56,417 nucleotides of DNA from Pirellula staleyi DSM 6068. GTDB taxonomy: Bacteria > Planctomycetota > Planctomycetia > Pirellulales > Pirellulaceae. The DNA lies in assembly GCA_945870455.1 (NCBI GenBank), contig CAMBSL010000003.1, positions 1-56,417 on the forward strand, read 5' to 3'. The notes under the pieces are model-generated. The model was not told where the DNA came from and searched no databases. It was given only the letters and a program-made list of their open reading frames with translations. Shown here piece after piece: positions 6,894 to 17,027 of the stretch (the stretch's first letter is position 1; each line of letters opens with the position of its first letter). A program made the translations under genes and the position numbers.

Positions 6894-9008
6894 TTAGTCT
6901 TTTATTGCCGCCGACTTGTGCGGTTCAAACGTCGTTCTGGCTGCTTGCTCCGCTTTCTTAACGGCCGAAATTGCCGATTCGCAGAGGAAGCGTTGTGCTC
7001 GAAACTTGGGTTGGTTGGCTTCTGGTTGAACGCGAACATAACTACCATCCGGGCCGAGACTCCAAGAGTTTTGATTGTCCCGGAAATACGTGTCGAGAAT
7101 CTCCATTACCCGGCGTTTGGAAGCCATATCTTCGATTGGGACTAACAGTTCAACACGACGATCAAATGATCTCGGCATCCAGTCGGCGCTACTGATGTAC
7201 ACCGCATCATCACCCCCATGATAGAAGTACAAAACGCGAGCGTGTTCCAAAAAGCGATCGACCACACTGACTACGCTGATGTTTTCACTAAGCCCGGGTA
7301 CACCCGGCCGTAAGCAACAGATTCCTCGAACGTTGAGTCGAACAACCACTCCAGCTTGACTGGCTTCGTACAAGGCTTTGATGATGTCCGGGTCCACCAG
7401 CGAATTGATTTTGGCAACGATATAGGCTTTTTGACCATTGCGCTTGTTAAGTGTTTCCGCTTGAATCAATGCAAGTAACTTCTTTCGCAAACCGAGCGGA
7501 GCCGATTCGAGTTTGTCATAGGGCTGTGGTTGACTGTAGCCGGTTATCGCGTTGATAAAGGCGCTTGCATCCCGCCCGAGCGATTCATTGCAGGTGAGAT
7601 AACTGAGATCGCTATACAAACGTGCAGTCGCTTCGTTGTAGTTTCCTGTGCCAAAATGGACATAGCGAACGATGCCTGAGGGCTCGCGCCGAACCACAAT
7701 ACAGATCTTGGCGTGTGTTTTTAGACCTCGGACTCCGTAGATGACCTGAACTCCACATCGTTCTAGTTCGCGGGCCCATTCGATGTTGCGAGCCTCGTCA
7801 AACCGAGCCTTCAATTCGACAATTGCGGTAACGTACTTGCCTCGCTCGGCCGCTTTTTTGAGGGCAGCGACGATTGGACTCTTGCGGCTCGTTCGATAGA
7901 GCACTTGCTTTATTGCAAGAACATCCGCATCCTCGGCCGCTTCCTCAATGAATCGAACGACTGGCTCAAAGCTCTCATAAGGATGACACAGCAAAAGCTC
8001 GTTTTCGGCAATGCTCTTAAACATGCTCTGCGTCGGATCGATCGTGGCTGGACGCTGTGGTATCCACGCAGTGTCTCGCAATGCTGGGAACCCCTCCATG
8101 TCCGTTAAATACATCATGCTGGCAAGATCGAGTGGGCCTGATATCTTGAAGACATCCCTGGAACGAAGACCTAATTTTTCTTGCAAAAAATCGAGCGTTG
8201 GCTCGGAAACACTATCCGCGATTTCCAGACGCACGAATCCAGCCATCCGACGCGAATGAAGAACTTCCTCCATTCCCATCATCAAGTCCGCAGCACTATC
8301 CTCACGCACCGACACATCTGCATTCCGGGTGACCCGAAATGCAACGCATTCATCGACCCGCTTGCCGGGATAGTATTGATCTACCAACTCGGACGTGACG
8401 TCCTCAAGAAGTGCATAATTGTAGCCGCGGTCGCTAGGAAGCGTGATGAATCGCGAAAGCGCTTTGCCAAGTGGGATAAATGCAAATCGATTAGGATTTT
8501 CAGAGTCTTCGCTGGCCATTCGAACGCACAAGTTTAACCCAAGATTAGCCAAGAGCGGAAACGGACTCTCTGGATCGATGTCCATCGGCGAAACAATAGG
8601 GTATATCTCTTCGTGGAAAAAGCGAAGGATCGACTCGCGGTGTCGCACCGACGCCTTGCAAGCAGAAATGCGTTCCAACCCTTCGGCCGCAAGGGTTGGT
8701 TCGACGGCGTTCAGGAAGCATTCATACTGATCCCGAACAATCGAGTTGACCCGTTCAAATATCAAATTCAACTGCTCCGATACCGTCGCGCCGCTTGGAT
8801 CCGCCTTCTCGAAACCCTGAGCTTGTTGAAGCTGCAATCCACCAACCCGCACCATGAAAAACTCGTCCAAGTTACTTGCCGTGATGGCAAGGAACTTCAA
8901 TCGTTCAAGATCGGGAACTTTGGTATACAGTGCTTGGTCAAGAACCCGTTGGTTAAATTCGAGCCAACTGAGCTCTCGGTTGATAAACGAATGATTGTTT
9001 TGAGGCAT
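6894..9008 (-). CDS. ppk1: Polyphosphate kinase 1
   Basis: A 704-residue enzyme (family about 690) that reversibly polymerises the gamma phosphate of ATP into polyphosphate. The four-domain plan is complete: N domain with INRELSWLEFNQRVL at 9-23, the head domain, and two phospholipase-D-like catalytic domains. The autophosphorylated histidine is H432 (LKTHAKICIVVRRE), followed by HFGTGNYNEATARLYSDLSY. The second essential histidine is H589 (FLEHARVLYF). ATG 9008 is the natural start. It is convergent with amt and upstream of nothing in the same direction except the hydrolase gene at 9152-10186, which ends 143 bases before it. Ppx, a frequent neighbour, is absent. Confidence 0.96.
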   Translation of the reverse strand: MPQNNHSFINRELSWLEFNQRVLDQALYTKVPDLERLKFLAITASNLDEFFMVRVGGLQLQQAQGFEKADPSGATVSEQLNLIFERVNSIVRDQYECFLNAVEPTLAAEGLERISACKASVRHRESILRFFHEEIYPIVSPMDIDPESPFPLLANLGLNLCVRMASEDSENPNRFAFIPLGKALSRFITLPSDRGYNYALLEDVTSELVDQYYPGKRVDECVAFRVTRNADVSVREDSAADLMMGMEEVLHSRRMAGFVRLEIADSVSEPTLDFLQEKLGLRSRDVFKISGPLDLASMMYLTDMEGFPALRDTAWIPQRPATIDPTQSMFKSIAENELLLCHPYESFEPVVRFIEEAAEDADVLAIKQVLYRTSRKSPIVAALKKAAERGKYVTAIVELKARFDEARNIEWARELERCGVQVIYGVRGLKTHAKICIVVRREPSGIVRYVHFGTGNYNEATARLYSDLSYLTCNESLGRDASAFINAITGYSQPQPYDKLESAPLGLRKKLLALIQAETLNKRNGQKAYIVAKINSLVDPDIIKALYEASQAGVVVRLNVRGICCLRPGVPGLSENISVVSVVDRFLEHARVLYFYHGGDDAVYISSADWMPRSFDRRVELLVPIEDMASKRRVMEILDTYFRDNQNSWSLGPDGSYVRVQPEANQPKFRAQRFLCESAISAVKKAEQAARTTFEPHKSAAIKD

Positions 9009-9151
9009 GGGATCGAGGAGAAATAGATGAGTCGTACGAGAGAAGCGAAGTGCCCCTATGGTAACCGAAATCCTGTTTCATGTTTCGAAGGCACTGAGGA
9101 CCGACAGATCTGCTCCTACCCTGGCGGAGCATGGGAACGAGGAATTGGCGC

Positions 9152-10186
9152 TTACTTGGTTGCTGGCTCGATCATATGATCGTGGATCTGCTTGACAATT
9201 GTGGGCAAATAGAAAATCCCAGAGTAATGGTCCGCCGCCATCACCACGTGATGCGATGGCTCCAACGGGATCTTGTTGGCGAGCAGATAAGCGTTTTCTA
9301 TCGGCACCACATCATCGAATTCGCCTGAGAATAGCCATGTTTTTTCCGGTTGGATTCGATGGGCTAGCCTCATTGGTTCGACGCAATTGAACAGTTCTTT
9401 GACTTGCATTCCAGATATACCACCTTGCTCAAGCTCTTCGCGCATCTTGGAAGCATCTTTTTTGCCATTCATCACGACCCCGTAGATATCGCCCCCCGAG
9501 AGAAACAAAAAGACGCGATGGAATCCGTCGTCCAATCCCGCCGTCGTGCTTGCGACGAAGCCACCCAAGCTGGTCCCTTGCAGAGAGATCCTGGATGTGT
9601 CCACCAAAGAAAGTGTCGCAACAGCGTCTTTCGCTCGCCGCACGTCCGCGATTCCCTGCACCATGGATGCCATAAGGTTTTCACCGCTAGGCTTTCCAGA
9701 TGGACTACGCCGCTTGCCATAGTTTGGCAGTTGTACCATAAACGTGTGGACACCCTTTCGACTGAGGCCCGCAGCGATAAGCCGTCCGACCGCCATTCCG
9801 CTCCCCGACTCGTGCACGATGACAGCGGCTGGTGCATAGATCGGGCTTTTGGTTTTATCTTTGGCCTGATACCACTCTACCGCAACGAGGTCATTGTTTG
9901 CGTCTCCGACCGGGCGGGGGCTAGGGAAACGAAGCAGCCAGTCACCATGCTTGCTATCTGCTTGTTCGACTCGAACCTCAAAATCCGTTGGATCCCAAAG
10001 CAGAGCATTCAAACACGCCAACGCATCTTGGCTCGTTTCGGGTTTGGGAGCAAGCGTGTCTTTCGCGCGAAGCTTCAGCCCCACACCGATCGTTTGTCGG
10101 TCCTCCGCATTCGACGCCCCGCAAAAAAACGCGATCGCAAACACGAAACACAATTGCTTCTTCCAAAAGTGGATGGCTGCAAGCAT
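9152..10186 (-). CDS. Secreted alpha/beta hydrolase (dienelactone-hydrolase/peptidase-like)
   Basis: The chosen ATG at 10186 gives 344 residues with a signal peptide (FWKKQLCFVFAIAFFCGASNA, cleavage before EDRQ) and is preceded by TAAGGAAAACC. The longer open frame up to 10309 translates repeat DNA and is rejected. Domain features are an oxyanion region VIVHESGSG, nucleophile elbow LQGTSLGGF (G-x-S-x-G), the acid in FSGEFDDVVP, and a late histidine in ADHYSGIF, together a full catalytic triad. The fold and size resemble secreted esterases of the BAAT/DLH type. Substrate unknown; a periplasmic or surface ester hydrolase is the safe reading. Confidence 0.75.
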   Translation of the reverse strand: MLAAIHFWKKQLCFVFAIAFFCGASNAEDRQTIGVGLKLRAKDTLAPKPETSQDALACLNALLWDPTDFEVRVEQADSKHGDWLLRFPSPRPVGDANNDLVAVEWYQAKDKTKSPIYAPAAVIVHESGSGMAVGRLIAAGLSRKGVHTFMVQLPNYGKRRSPSGKPSGENLMASMVQGIADVRRAKDAVATLSLVDTSRISLQGTSLGGFVASTTAGLDDGFHRVFLFLSGGDIYGVVMNGKKDASKMREELEQGGISGMQVKELFNCVEPMRLAHRIQPEKTWLFSGEFDDVVPIENAYLLANKIPLEPSHHVVMAADHYSGIFYLPTIVKQIHDHMIEPATK

Positions 10187-10237
10187 GTTGGTTTTCCTTA
10201 GGCGAGCTGCGGGGTAAAAGATACCGAACGAAACGGA

Positions 10238-10310
10238 CGGTAGGATGGGACCATTTGTCCCGTCCAAAATGTCCCGTCCAAAATGTCCCGTCCAAAATGT
10301 CCCGTCCAAA
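10238..10310. repeat. Tandem 14-bp repeats next to a dispersed palindrome
   Basis: Four head-to-tail units of GTCCCGTCCAAAAT (10257-10270, 10271-10284, 10285-10298, and a partial one to 10310). The left flank, TAGGATGGGACC, followed by TTTGTCCCGTCC, matches 53870-53896 almost exactly, so the array grew from one copy of a dispersed GGGAC...GTCCC palindrome. It lies just upstream of the hydrolase start and may influence its promoter region. Confidence 0.85.
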
Positions 10311-10428
10311 CCAAGGATTGGGACAATGCTCTCAATCCCTTTTTGTTAGTTCCAAATCGACCCAGCCAACAATAGGTGCAGGCTCGCTCCGCCGTACCGA
10401 TCTCAGTCTAGCTCTTTACCAGGATTCT

Positions 10429-10461
10429 AGGTGGACGGCACATAGAATGTGCCTACTACTT
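10429..10461. repeat. Dispersed palindrome GGCACATAGAATGTGCC, copy 1
   Basis: Contains GGCACA-TAGAA-TGTGCC. The 33 bases here match the reverse complement of 32300-32332 with three differences. It lies downstream of aqpZ and may be a mobile hairpin family. Confidence 0.7.
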
Positions 10462-10508
10462 CGATTGGACGTTTGCTAGCATTCGGCATCGCAATCGCGG
10501 ATCGTTTT

Positions 10509-11231
10509 TCAATCGTCCGATTCAAAGACATTCTTGTAAAAGAATCCTGCAGCGACGGCCCCAATAATTGGTGCTACCCAAAACAACCAAAGCTGCAGAG
10601 TCGCCCAGTCTTGAACGAAAAGAGCAGGTCCCGTGGATCGGGCTGGGTTGACGGACAAATTCGTCACTGGAATTCCAATCAAATGGATGAGCGTCAGACC
10701 AAGACCGATCGCGATCGGTGCGAAGCCAGCCGGAGCTCGCTTATCTGTTGCGCCATGGATAATAAACAGAAAGAAAAATGTCAAAACAACTTCAGCTACG
10801 AAACATGCCACAAGCGAGTACTTTCCGGGCGAGTGATCTCCATAGCCATTCGAAGCAAATCCATCTGAAAGGTTGAAATTGGCGTTTCCAGACGCAATCA
10901 CGTAAAGAACGGCTGCTCCCAATACCCCGCCGATGACTTGCGACACAATGTAGGGCAGTGCATCCGCAAATTTGAAGCGTCCTCCTGCCGTAAGGCCTAG
11001 CGTAACAGCCGGGTTTAAATGGCATCCGGAAATGTGACCGATGGTGTAAGCCATGGTCAAGACCGTTAGTCCAAACGCTAACGAAACACCGACAAAACCA
11101 ATTCCAAGACTAATTGGCGTCGTATCTACTTTCCCTGCAAAAACAGCCGCTAAAACGGCGCTCCCACATCCGCCAAAAACGAGCCAAAATGTTCCGAAAC
11201 ACTCTGCAATACAACGTTTTCCCAAATTCAT
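10509..11231 (-). CDS. aqpZ: Aquaporin Z
   Basis: A 240-residue six-helix water channel, starting [21 protein letters not shown] with AAGGAGAGACGCAG-type SD before ATG 11231. Longer frames upstream add non-homologous residues. Both pore motifs are present: HLNPAVT (NPA 73-75) and VNPARSTGP (NPA 195-197). The aromatic/arginine filter can be read as F46, H183, T190 and R198, the water-selective AqpZ set rather than a glycerol facilitator. It is very close to E. coli AqpZ in [14 protein letters not shown]-like and [18 protein letters not shown] segments. It is monocistronic, divergent from the sugar operon. Confidence 0.95.
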   Translation of the reverse strand: MNLGKRCIAECFGTFWLVFGGCGSAVLAAVFAGKVDTTPISLGIGFVGVSLAFGLTVLTMAYTIGHISGCHLNPAVTLGLTAGGRFKFADALPYIVSQVIGGVLGAAVLYVIASGNANFNLSDGFASNGYGDHSPGKYSLVACFVAEVVLTFFFLFIIHGATDKRAPAGFAPIAIGLGLTLIHLIGIPVTNLSVNPARSTGPALFVQDWATLQLWLFWVAPIIGAVAAGFFYKNVFESDD

Positions 11232-11446
11232 TCTGCGTCTCTCCTTGAAGTGAACTGATCCATAAAAACCACCGGAGGGCATGGTATCATAAAAAACGCT
11301 ATTGTGGATATCCTAGTAAGTGTCAAATGGCTGCACCCCCAGACGGCGTAGCGTGCCACCCGCGCGTGCACCCTTTGGATGCCATAAACGATTAAACTTA
11401 TCGGCCGCCGATTCATCCTGGGTACGTATTCTCCAACTCAACATTC

Positions 11447-12715
11447 ATGACGAAACACTCAACAACAAGGGACTCTTTTTCGTGGCTGTCGATGGCTTGG
11501 CTGGTGGTTGTGTTGCTCTTTCCTGTGGCGATGCTCAATTACTTAGATCGCCAGATGATCGCTGCGATGAAAACCTCGGTGATGCTGGATATTCCGAGTA
11601 TCGGATCGGATGCGAATTGGGGCCGGATGCTTGGTCAGTTCAAATGGGTTTATGCTTTTTTAAGTCCTATCGGCGGATATCTTGCGGATCGATATAGTCG
11701 TCGGTTGACGATTTGCTTAAGTCTTTTCGCATGGTCTATCATCACGTTCCTCACGGGGCATGTGACGACCTACAACGAGCTGTTGTGGACTCGTACTTTG
11801 ATGGGGGTCAGCGAATCCTTTTATATCCCAGCAGCTCTCGCCTTGATCGCCGATTATCACACCGGGACAACGCGGTCGAGAGCGGTGGGAATTCATCAAA
11901 TGGGAATCTACTGTGGCGTGATTCTGGGCGGATTCTCTGGATACGCGGCCGAGTCGCCGAAGATTGGCTGGCAAATAGCCTTTCAAGTAATCGGTGTTGT
12001 TGGGATCGTGTACGCCGTACCGCTGCTTGTCTTTTTGCGGGATGTGCCTGCGAAACTGGATGGTTCGCATAAGGAAGAGAGACCGAGCGTTCTGATTTCG
12101 CTTCGAGTGCTGCTGCTCAATGGATCTTTTCTTTTGCTCGTCGCCTACTTTACGTTGCCTGCCCTGGCGGGTTGGGTCGTTCGCGATTGGATGCCTTCGA
12201 TTCTCAAAGATAGTTTTAACCTCGGGCAGGGATTTGCCGGTGTTTCTGCGACGCTCTATTGGCAGAGTGCCGCAATTGTGGCGGCGTTGCTAGGAGGCTT
12301 GCTTGCAGACCGTTGGATGGAACGCAACATTCGCGGCCGCATTTTTGTCAGCGCTACGGGTATGTGCTTGATCATCCCAGCCTTGATCTGCGTGGGGATT
12401 GCAACGAGCCAAGGTTCTTTTACGATGGCAATCTTGGCGCTGATTTTGTTTGGGATCGGTTGGGGCTTTTTTGACTGCAATAACATGCCGATCTTATGCC
12501 AAATTGTTTCGCCAAGGTATCGAGCGACCGGTTACGGCATCATGAATATGGTAAGTATCAGTTGTGGAGGACTTGCCGATTGGGGATTCGGATGGATGCG
12601 AGACCGTCATGTACCAATCAGCGTTATCTTTGGAGTGTTCGCCGCTGTCTGTGCGATCTCCGTCATTTTGGTATTGTTTATCCGTCCACGTCCCGTTCAC
12701 GAACTCTCTGAATAG
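11447..12715 (+). CDS. MFS transporter, first gene of a sugar operon
   Basis: A 422-residue, twelve-helix major facilitator. The first helix ends in AMLNYLDRQMI, loop 2-3 carries GGYLADRYSRR (the D-x-x-x-R-R signature), and helices 4-5 have MGVSESFYIPAALALI, as in anion/sugar-acid porters of the ACS type. The second half repeats the loop as GGLLADRWMERNIRG. It starts at ATG 11447 and its stop is nine bases before the aldolase gene, so it should import the substrate of that operon. The substrate cannot be read from sequence; a sugar, sugar acid or uronate is likely. Confidence 0.8.
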   Translation: MTKHSTTRDSFSWLSMAWLVVVLLFPVAMLNYLDRQMIAAMKTSVMLDIPSIGSDANWGRMLGQFKWVYAFLSPIGGYLADRYSRRLTICLSLFAWSIITFLTGHVTTYNELLWTRTLMGVSESFYIPAALALIADYHTGTTRSRAVGIHQMGIYCGVILGGFSGYAAESPKIGWQIAFQVIGVVGIVYAVPLLVFLRDVPAKLDGSHKEERPSVLISLRVLLLNGSFLLLVAYFTLPALAGWVVRDWMPSILKDSFNLGQGFAGVSATLYWQSAAIVAALLGGLLADRWMERNIRGRIFVSATGMCLIIPALICVGIATSQGSFTMAILALILFGIGWGFFDCNNMPILCQIVSPRYRATGYGIMNMVSISCGGLADWGFGWMRDRHVPISVIFGVFAAVCAISVILVLFIRPRPVHELSE

Positions 12716-12724
12716 AAATCGACT

Positions 12725-13639
12725 ATGGCTTTGCGCTTTTCGGGTATTATACCGCCGCTTGTCACGCCCCTGCTAGGACGCGATGAAATCGATCACGTTG
12801 GACTCGAACGGTTGATCCATCACGTCGTCGATGGTGGTGTGCATGGAATCTTTATCCTTGGAACAACGGGTGAAGCTCCCAGTCTGAGCTATCGTTTGCG
12901 CCGCGAGCTAATCGATCGGGCGACCAAGATTGTCGCACATCGAATTCCTGTATTAGTGGGAATCACCGACACGTCGTTTGTCGAATCGGTTCAACTCGCC
13001 AAACACGCGGCCGATGCTGGAGCCGACGCAGTCGTTCTTTCGACACCGTATTATTTTCCAGCGGGTCAAACCGAGTTGACTGGATATGTGCAAAATTTGG
13101 TACCGGAGTTACCGCTACCCTTAGTTCTCTACAATATGCCAAGCTTGACAAAGGTCTGGTTCGAAATAGGGACGTTGGAAAAACTCTCTACGATTCCACA
13201 AATCATCGGTGTCAAAGATAGCAGCGGAGACTTGGCGTATTTTGAGCGGGTACTACAACTGAAGAAGATTCGGCCCGATTGGTCGATCATGATCGGACCG
13301 GAGGCCAAATTGCCGGCCGCTATGCAATTGGGCGGTGACGGTGGTGTAGCTGGCGGTGCAAACGTCTTTCCGCAGTTGTTCGTGAAATGTTATCAAGCCT
13401 GCGTGTCAGCGGATCCAGCTCGAATTCTTGAGTACCAAATGGCGATCGATGCCTTGCAGCAGATTTACGAGGTCGGCAAGTATGCTTCGAAATACATCAA
13501 GGCGACTAAATGCTGTTTATCGATTCTAGGAATATGTGACGATTTTATGGCCGAACCGTTTCACCGATTTCTTCCGCCAGAACGCGCCAAGGTTGAGTCG
13601 GTACTAAAATCCTTATCGTCACCGTTGCACTCGATTTGA
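12725..13639 (+). CDS. DapA/NanA-family class I aldolase
   Basis: A 304-residue TIM-barrel protein of the dihydrodipicolinate synthase / N-acetylneuraminate lyase family. The signature set is complete: GTTGE (46-50), YNMPS with Y136, and Schiff-base lysine K164 in IGVKDSSGD. It starts [16 protein letters not shown] at ATG 12725. The lysine biosynthetic dapA is usually elsewhere, and this copy sits between a sugar transporter and a ribulokinase-type gene, so cleavage or dehydration of a 2-keto-(3-deoxy)-sugar acid is more likely than lysine synthesis. Residues after K164 ([21 protein letters not shown]) are of the general aldolase type. Confidence 0.75.
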   Translation: MALRFSGIIPPLVTPLLGRDEIDHVGLERLIHHVVDGGVHGIFILGTTGEAPSLSYRLRRELIDRATKIVAHRIPVLVGITDTSFVESVQLAKHAADAGADAVVLSTPYYFPAGQTELTGYVQNLVPELPLPLVLYNMPSLTKVWFEIGTLEKLSTIPQIIGVKDSSGDLAYFERVLQLKKIRPDWSIMIGPEAKLPAAMQLGGDGGVAGGANVFPQLFVKCYQACVSADPARILEYQMAIDALQQIYEVGKYASKYIKATKCCLSILGICDDFMAEPFHRFLPPERAKVESVLKSLSSPLHSI

Positions 13640-13713
13640 CCTCGATCGAAAAGAACTGCGACAGAACTGACTACCCGTAATCCCATTGTCCCTCAACCTG
13701 AGTGCTTCCGATC

Positions 13714-15321
13714 ATGGCCGACTCCCAAAAAATTGTTCTCGGTTTGGATTTGGGAACCGAATCCGTTCGAGCGTTGTTGGTGGATACACGCGGGGCCGAG
13801 CTTGCCTCGTTTACGGTGAAGTATGCTCATGGGCAAATCGTGGAGACCTTGCCTGGAACCAACATGAGACTTCCGCCACTTTATGCTTTGCAGCATCCGC
13901 TGGACTGGCATAATTCCGCCGCAAAAGCGACGAAAGCGGCGATTCGCAAAGCCAAAATCCAATCGACGGATGTTGTCGGAATCGGTGTGGACTTTACGAG
14001 CTGCACCATGTTACCTACGCGACGTGACGGGACTCCGCTGTGTTTGTTGGACGAGTATGCTGCTGAGCCGCTTGCCTGGCCGAAGCTCTGGAAACATCAC
14101 GGTGCGCAAAAGCAAACCGATCGCATCAATCAGGTGGCAAGAGCTCGGAACGAAGCATTTTTAGACCGATATGGTGGTGTCATTGGATTGGAATGGTTTT
14201 TTCCTAAGATGCTCGAAACACTAGAGCATGCACCGAAAGTTTATCGAGCTACCGACATCTGGTTGGAAGCCGGAGACTGGTTCGTTTGGAAGTTGGTCGG
14301 CGGTCCAGCCGAGTCGTTGCCTCGCTCAACATGCCAAGCCGGATACAAAGGCATGTGGAACGCGACCGACGGTTATCCAAGTCAAGCATTTTTGAAGGCC
14401 GTCCATCCGTCTTTTGAAAAGGTGGTGGTAGAAAAAATGCCGGGCCGTCTGATCGCTCCCGGTGTGGCTGCAGGGGGGCTTTGTCGCGAGTTTGCCAAGT
14501 CGTTCGGCTTACAAGAAGGCACACCCGTTAGCGCAGCGATCATCGACGCGCACGCAGGAGTCCCAGGCGCTGGAGCATCCACTCCAGGAACACTTGTCAT
14601 GGTGATGGGTACCAGCTCGTGTCACATGCTGAACAGCTTGGTCGAAAAGGGCGTTTCAGGTGTTGCAGGCGTTGTGAAGGATGGAATCTTGCCTGGATTC
14701 TACGGATATGAAACGGGCCAAGCTGCCGTAGGTGATGCGTTTGATTGGTTGCGTCGCTTGACCGGTCATACGGATTTCGAAAAACTCGGCCGCGATGCCA
14801 CCAAATTGCCGCCGGGTGCCGACGGTGTTCTTTGCGTCGATTGGTTTCATGGTTGCCGAACGCCGCTCATGGATGGGAATTTGAAGGGTGCCTTCATAGG
14901 CTTGGGGCTTCAACATCGTCCTGAGCATCTCTACAAAGCCCTGTTGGAAGGCTCTGCGTTCGGTCTGCGATGGATTGTTGAATTGCTGCGGGATGGAGGG
15001 GTCGAAGTACGCAAATTGGTTGCCACCGGAGGTCTTCCCCATCATAATCCGCTTGTCGTTCAGGTTTATGCGGATGTCTTAGGTGAATCGATTATGGTAC
15101 ACCCAAGCAAACAAGGCTCCGCGTTGGGAGCTGCTATATTAGGAAGCCTGGCAGCAGGCATTTTTGATTCGCCGAAGGCCGCAATTCGAGCGATGGCGAC
15201 CCCACGCGACGGTGAAGCCGCAATCGTCAAACCCAATCGAAGCAATCGAAAAACCTACGATAGCCTATACCGAGAATACCGTCGACACGCTGATTTCCTT
15301 TGCAAAAATTCTCCTACCTAA
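13714..15321 (+). CDS. FGGY carbohydrate kinase, ribulokinase type
   Basis: A 535-residue kinase from ATG 13714 (a GTG at 13702 would add four residues). FGGY_N shows IVLGLDLGTESVRALLVD, GVDFTSCTMLP and KLWKHHGAQ, all typical of AraB. FGGY_C has VMVMGTSSCHMLN, the long WFHGCRTPLMDGNLKGAFIG block and ATGGLPHHNPLVVQVYADV. AraB phosphorylates L-ribulose and some other ketopentoses at C5. It follows the aldolase after 74 bases and precedes an isomerase-fold gene by 18 bases. No araD-type epimerase gene is in the window, so the product's fate is unclear; the true sugar may not be arabinose. Confidence 0.85.
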   Translation: MADSQKIVLGLDLGTESVRALLVDTRGAELASFTVKYAHGQIVETLPGTNMRLPPLYALQHPLDWHNSAAKATKAAIRKAKIQSTDVVGIGVDFTSCTMLPTRRDGTPLCLLDEYAAEPLAWPKLWKHHGAQKQTDRINQVARARNEAFLDRYGGVIGLEWFFPKMLETLEHAPKVYRATDIWLEAGDWFVWKLVGGPAESLPRSTCQAGYKGMWNATDGYPSQAFLKAVHPSFEKVVVEKMPGRLIAPGVAAGGLCREFAKSFGLQEGTPVSAAIIDAHAGVPGAGASTPGTLVMVMGTSSCHMLNSLVEKGVSGVAGVVKDGILPGFYGYETGQAAVGDAFDWLRRLTGHTDFEKLGRDATKLPPGADGVLCVDWFHGCRTPLMDGNLKGAFIGLGLQHRPEHLYKALLEGSAFGLRWIVELLRDGGVEVRKLVATGGLPHHNPLVVQVYADVLGESIMVHPSKQGSALGAAILGSLAAGIFDSPKAAIRAMATPRDGEAAIVKPNRSNRKTYDSLYREYRRHADFLCKNSPT

Positions 15322-15339
15322 CTTTTTGAATCAACCTCT

Positions 15340-16962
15340 ATGAGTCGAATGAAGAACCGATCGATCCAGTTAGTCGCCAGCGGTGACTTACGCCTTTCTG
15401 CCAACCAAGTCTGCTGGCCTGCTCAAGCGGCGATGGAAAAAACGCTGACCGCAGCGATTGCTTCCGAAGGCTACGAGCTTATTCGCTCACATCCCTACCA
15501 CCCGAAGCTAAAGCACGGATTCATTGCAAGCCAGCGTGAAGGAATGGAGATCTTTCGCGGCATTGATCCTGACAAACCATTGATTGTTGCCGAAGCGGTC
15601 TGGCAATACTCACATCATGTGCTTGCCGGACTCACGACACATCGCGGACCTATATTGACGGTTGCCAACTGGAGCGGCCAGTGGCCAGGCTTAGTAGGAA
15701 TGCTCAACCTGAATGGCTCACTTACGAAAGCCGGCGTTGCCTATTCGACGCTTTGGAGTGAAGATTTTCGCGACAAATTCTTTGTTTCAAAACTTCAAGA
15801 ATGGTTGAAAACGGGGCATGTGAAGCATTCGCTTGACCATGTCCAATCACTGGACCAGGTGAAAGGCACGTCCAATTCAACCAAGCTCGGACAACGCTTG
15901 GCGACCGAGCTTCGACGCGACAAAGCGATCATGGGGATTTTTGACGAAGGCTGCATGGGAATGTTCAACGCGATCATTCCCGACCAACTTTTGCATCAAG
16001 TCGGCGTCTTCAAAGAACGGCTTAGCCAGTCCGCTCTCTACTATGAGACCCAACAAGTCAGCGAAGATGAAGCCAATAAGGTGCGCGATTGGATCGAGAA
16101 GCGAGGCATGAAATTCCACACGGGTGATACTCACGAAAGCGACTTGACCGACGCTCAGATTCGGCTTCAATGCAAGATGTATGTTGCTGCCGTTCGAATC
16201 GCGGACGATTTTGGCTGTGATGCCATTGGCATACAATACCAGCAAGGTTTGAAAGATCTTTTGCCCGCCAGCGATTTGGTTGAGGGGACGCTCAACAATT
16301 CAGATCGACCGCCTGTTCGCTCACGCGATGGCCGTCGCATTTTAAAGAAAGGTGAACCATTGCTGCACTTCAATGAAGTCGACGAATGCGCCGGCTTGGA
16401 TGCGATGCTAACCGAACGCGTCCATAAAGCATTGGGGCAACCGGTCGAAAACACGCTGCATGATGTTCGTTGGGGAGAGCAATTCGGCGACGAGTACGTT
16501 TGGGTGTTTCTCATTAGCGGAGCAGCCCCACCGGCCCACTTTGTAGGGGGTTGGAAAGGGGCTCACGGCTATCGTCAGCCCGCCATGTATTTCCCCAATG
16601 GCGGTAGTACGCTTCATGGAGTCTCGAAACCGGGCGAAATTGTTTGGAGCCGAATCTACGTTGCCGAAGATGCTCTGCACATGGACCTCGGACGAGGTGG
16701 CGTTGTCGAATTGCCTCCAGCAGAAACGCAGCGCCGCTTGGATGCAACGACTCCGCAATGGCCGATCATGCATGCGGTAACCTATGGAGTCAGTCGCGAT
16801 CAACTGATGGCCAAGCACCAAGCGAACCACATTCAAGTTGCCTACGCCAACGATGCCAAGGCCGCAGATGAATGCCTGCTTAGCAAAGCCCATTTCGCAA
16901 GTGCACTGGGCATGAAAGTGAATCTTTGCGGTACCCGTTCCAGAACACTCGCCTGGCGGTAG
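15340..16962 (+). CDS. L-fucose/L-arabinose isomerase-fold protein
   Basis: A 540-residue protein (family 480-590) starting [10 protein letters not shown] at ATG 15340. Visible landmarks: [16 protein letters not shown] and [18 protein letters not shown] in the N domain, then [16 protein letters not shown] with a likely metal-binding glutamate, [20 protein letters not shown], and a C-terminal block [10 protein letters not shown]...NHIQVAYA where a metal-binding histidine is expected. Fucose/arabinose isomerases interconvert aldoses and ketoses with Mn2+. Together with the preceding kinase this gives isomerise-then-phosphorylate catabolism. Which aldose is used is unknown. The stop codon lies inside the first unit of an 18-bp tandem duplication. 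Confidence 0.75.
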   Translation: MSRMKNRSIQLVASGDLRLSANQVCWPAQAAMEKTLTAAIASEGYELIRSHPYHPKLKHGFIASQREGMEIFRGIDPDKPLIVAEAVWQYSHHVLAGLTTHRGPILTVANWSGQWPGLVGMLNLNGSLTKAGVAYSTLWSEDFRDKFFVSKLQEWLKTGHVKHSLDHVQSLDQVKGTSNSTKLGQRLATELRRDKAIMGIFDEGCMGMFNAIIPDQLLHQVGVFKERLSQSALYYETQQVSEDEANKVRDWIEKRGMKFHTGDTHESDLTDAQIRLQCKMYVAAVRIADDFGCDAIGIQYQQGLKDLLPASDLVEGTLNNSDRPPVRSRDGRRILKKGEPLLHFNEVDECAGLDAMLTERVHKALGQPVENTLHDVRWGEQFGDEYVWVFLISGAAPPAHFVGGWKGAHGYRQPAMYFPNGGSTLHGVSKPGEIVWSRIYVAEDALHMDLGRGGVVELPPAETQRRLDATTPQWPIMHAVTYGVSRDQLMAKHQANHIQVAYANDAKAADECLLSKAHFASALGMKVNLCGTRSRTLAWR

Positions 16963-17027
16963 TTTTCAGCCTGGCGGTAGTTTTCAGCAGAGACGGGTGC
17001 CGGCGTTCTCCCCGAAGCCACCCGTCT
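16951..17027. repeat. 18-bp tandem duplication at a stop codon, then an intergenic hairpin
   Basis: GCCTGGCGGTAGTTTTCA occurs twice head to tail (16951-16968, 16969-16986), and the first copy carries the isomerase stop TAG. The next bases, AGACGGGTG (16991-16999) and CACCCGTCT (17019-17027), form a 9-bp stem between the convergent isomerase and proC genes, with the proC stop inside it. There is no T-tract; it may be a weak bidirectional terminator. Confidence 0.7.

Noticed and set aside
9987-10479. Plus-strand open frames over the hydrolase gene
   Set aside because: They are shadows of the minus-strand hydrolase, which has a full signal peptide and catalytic triad.
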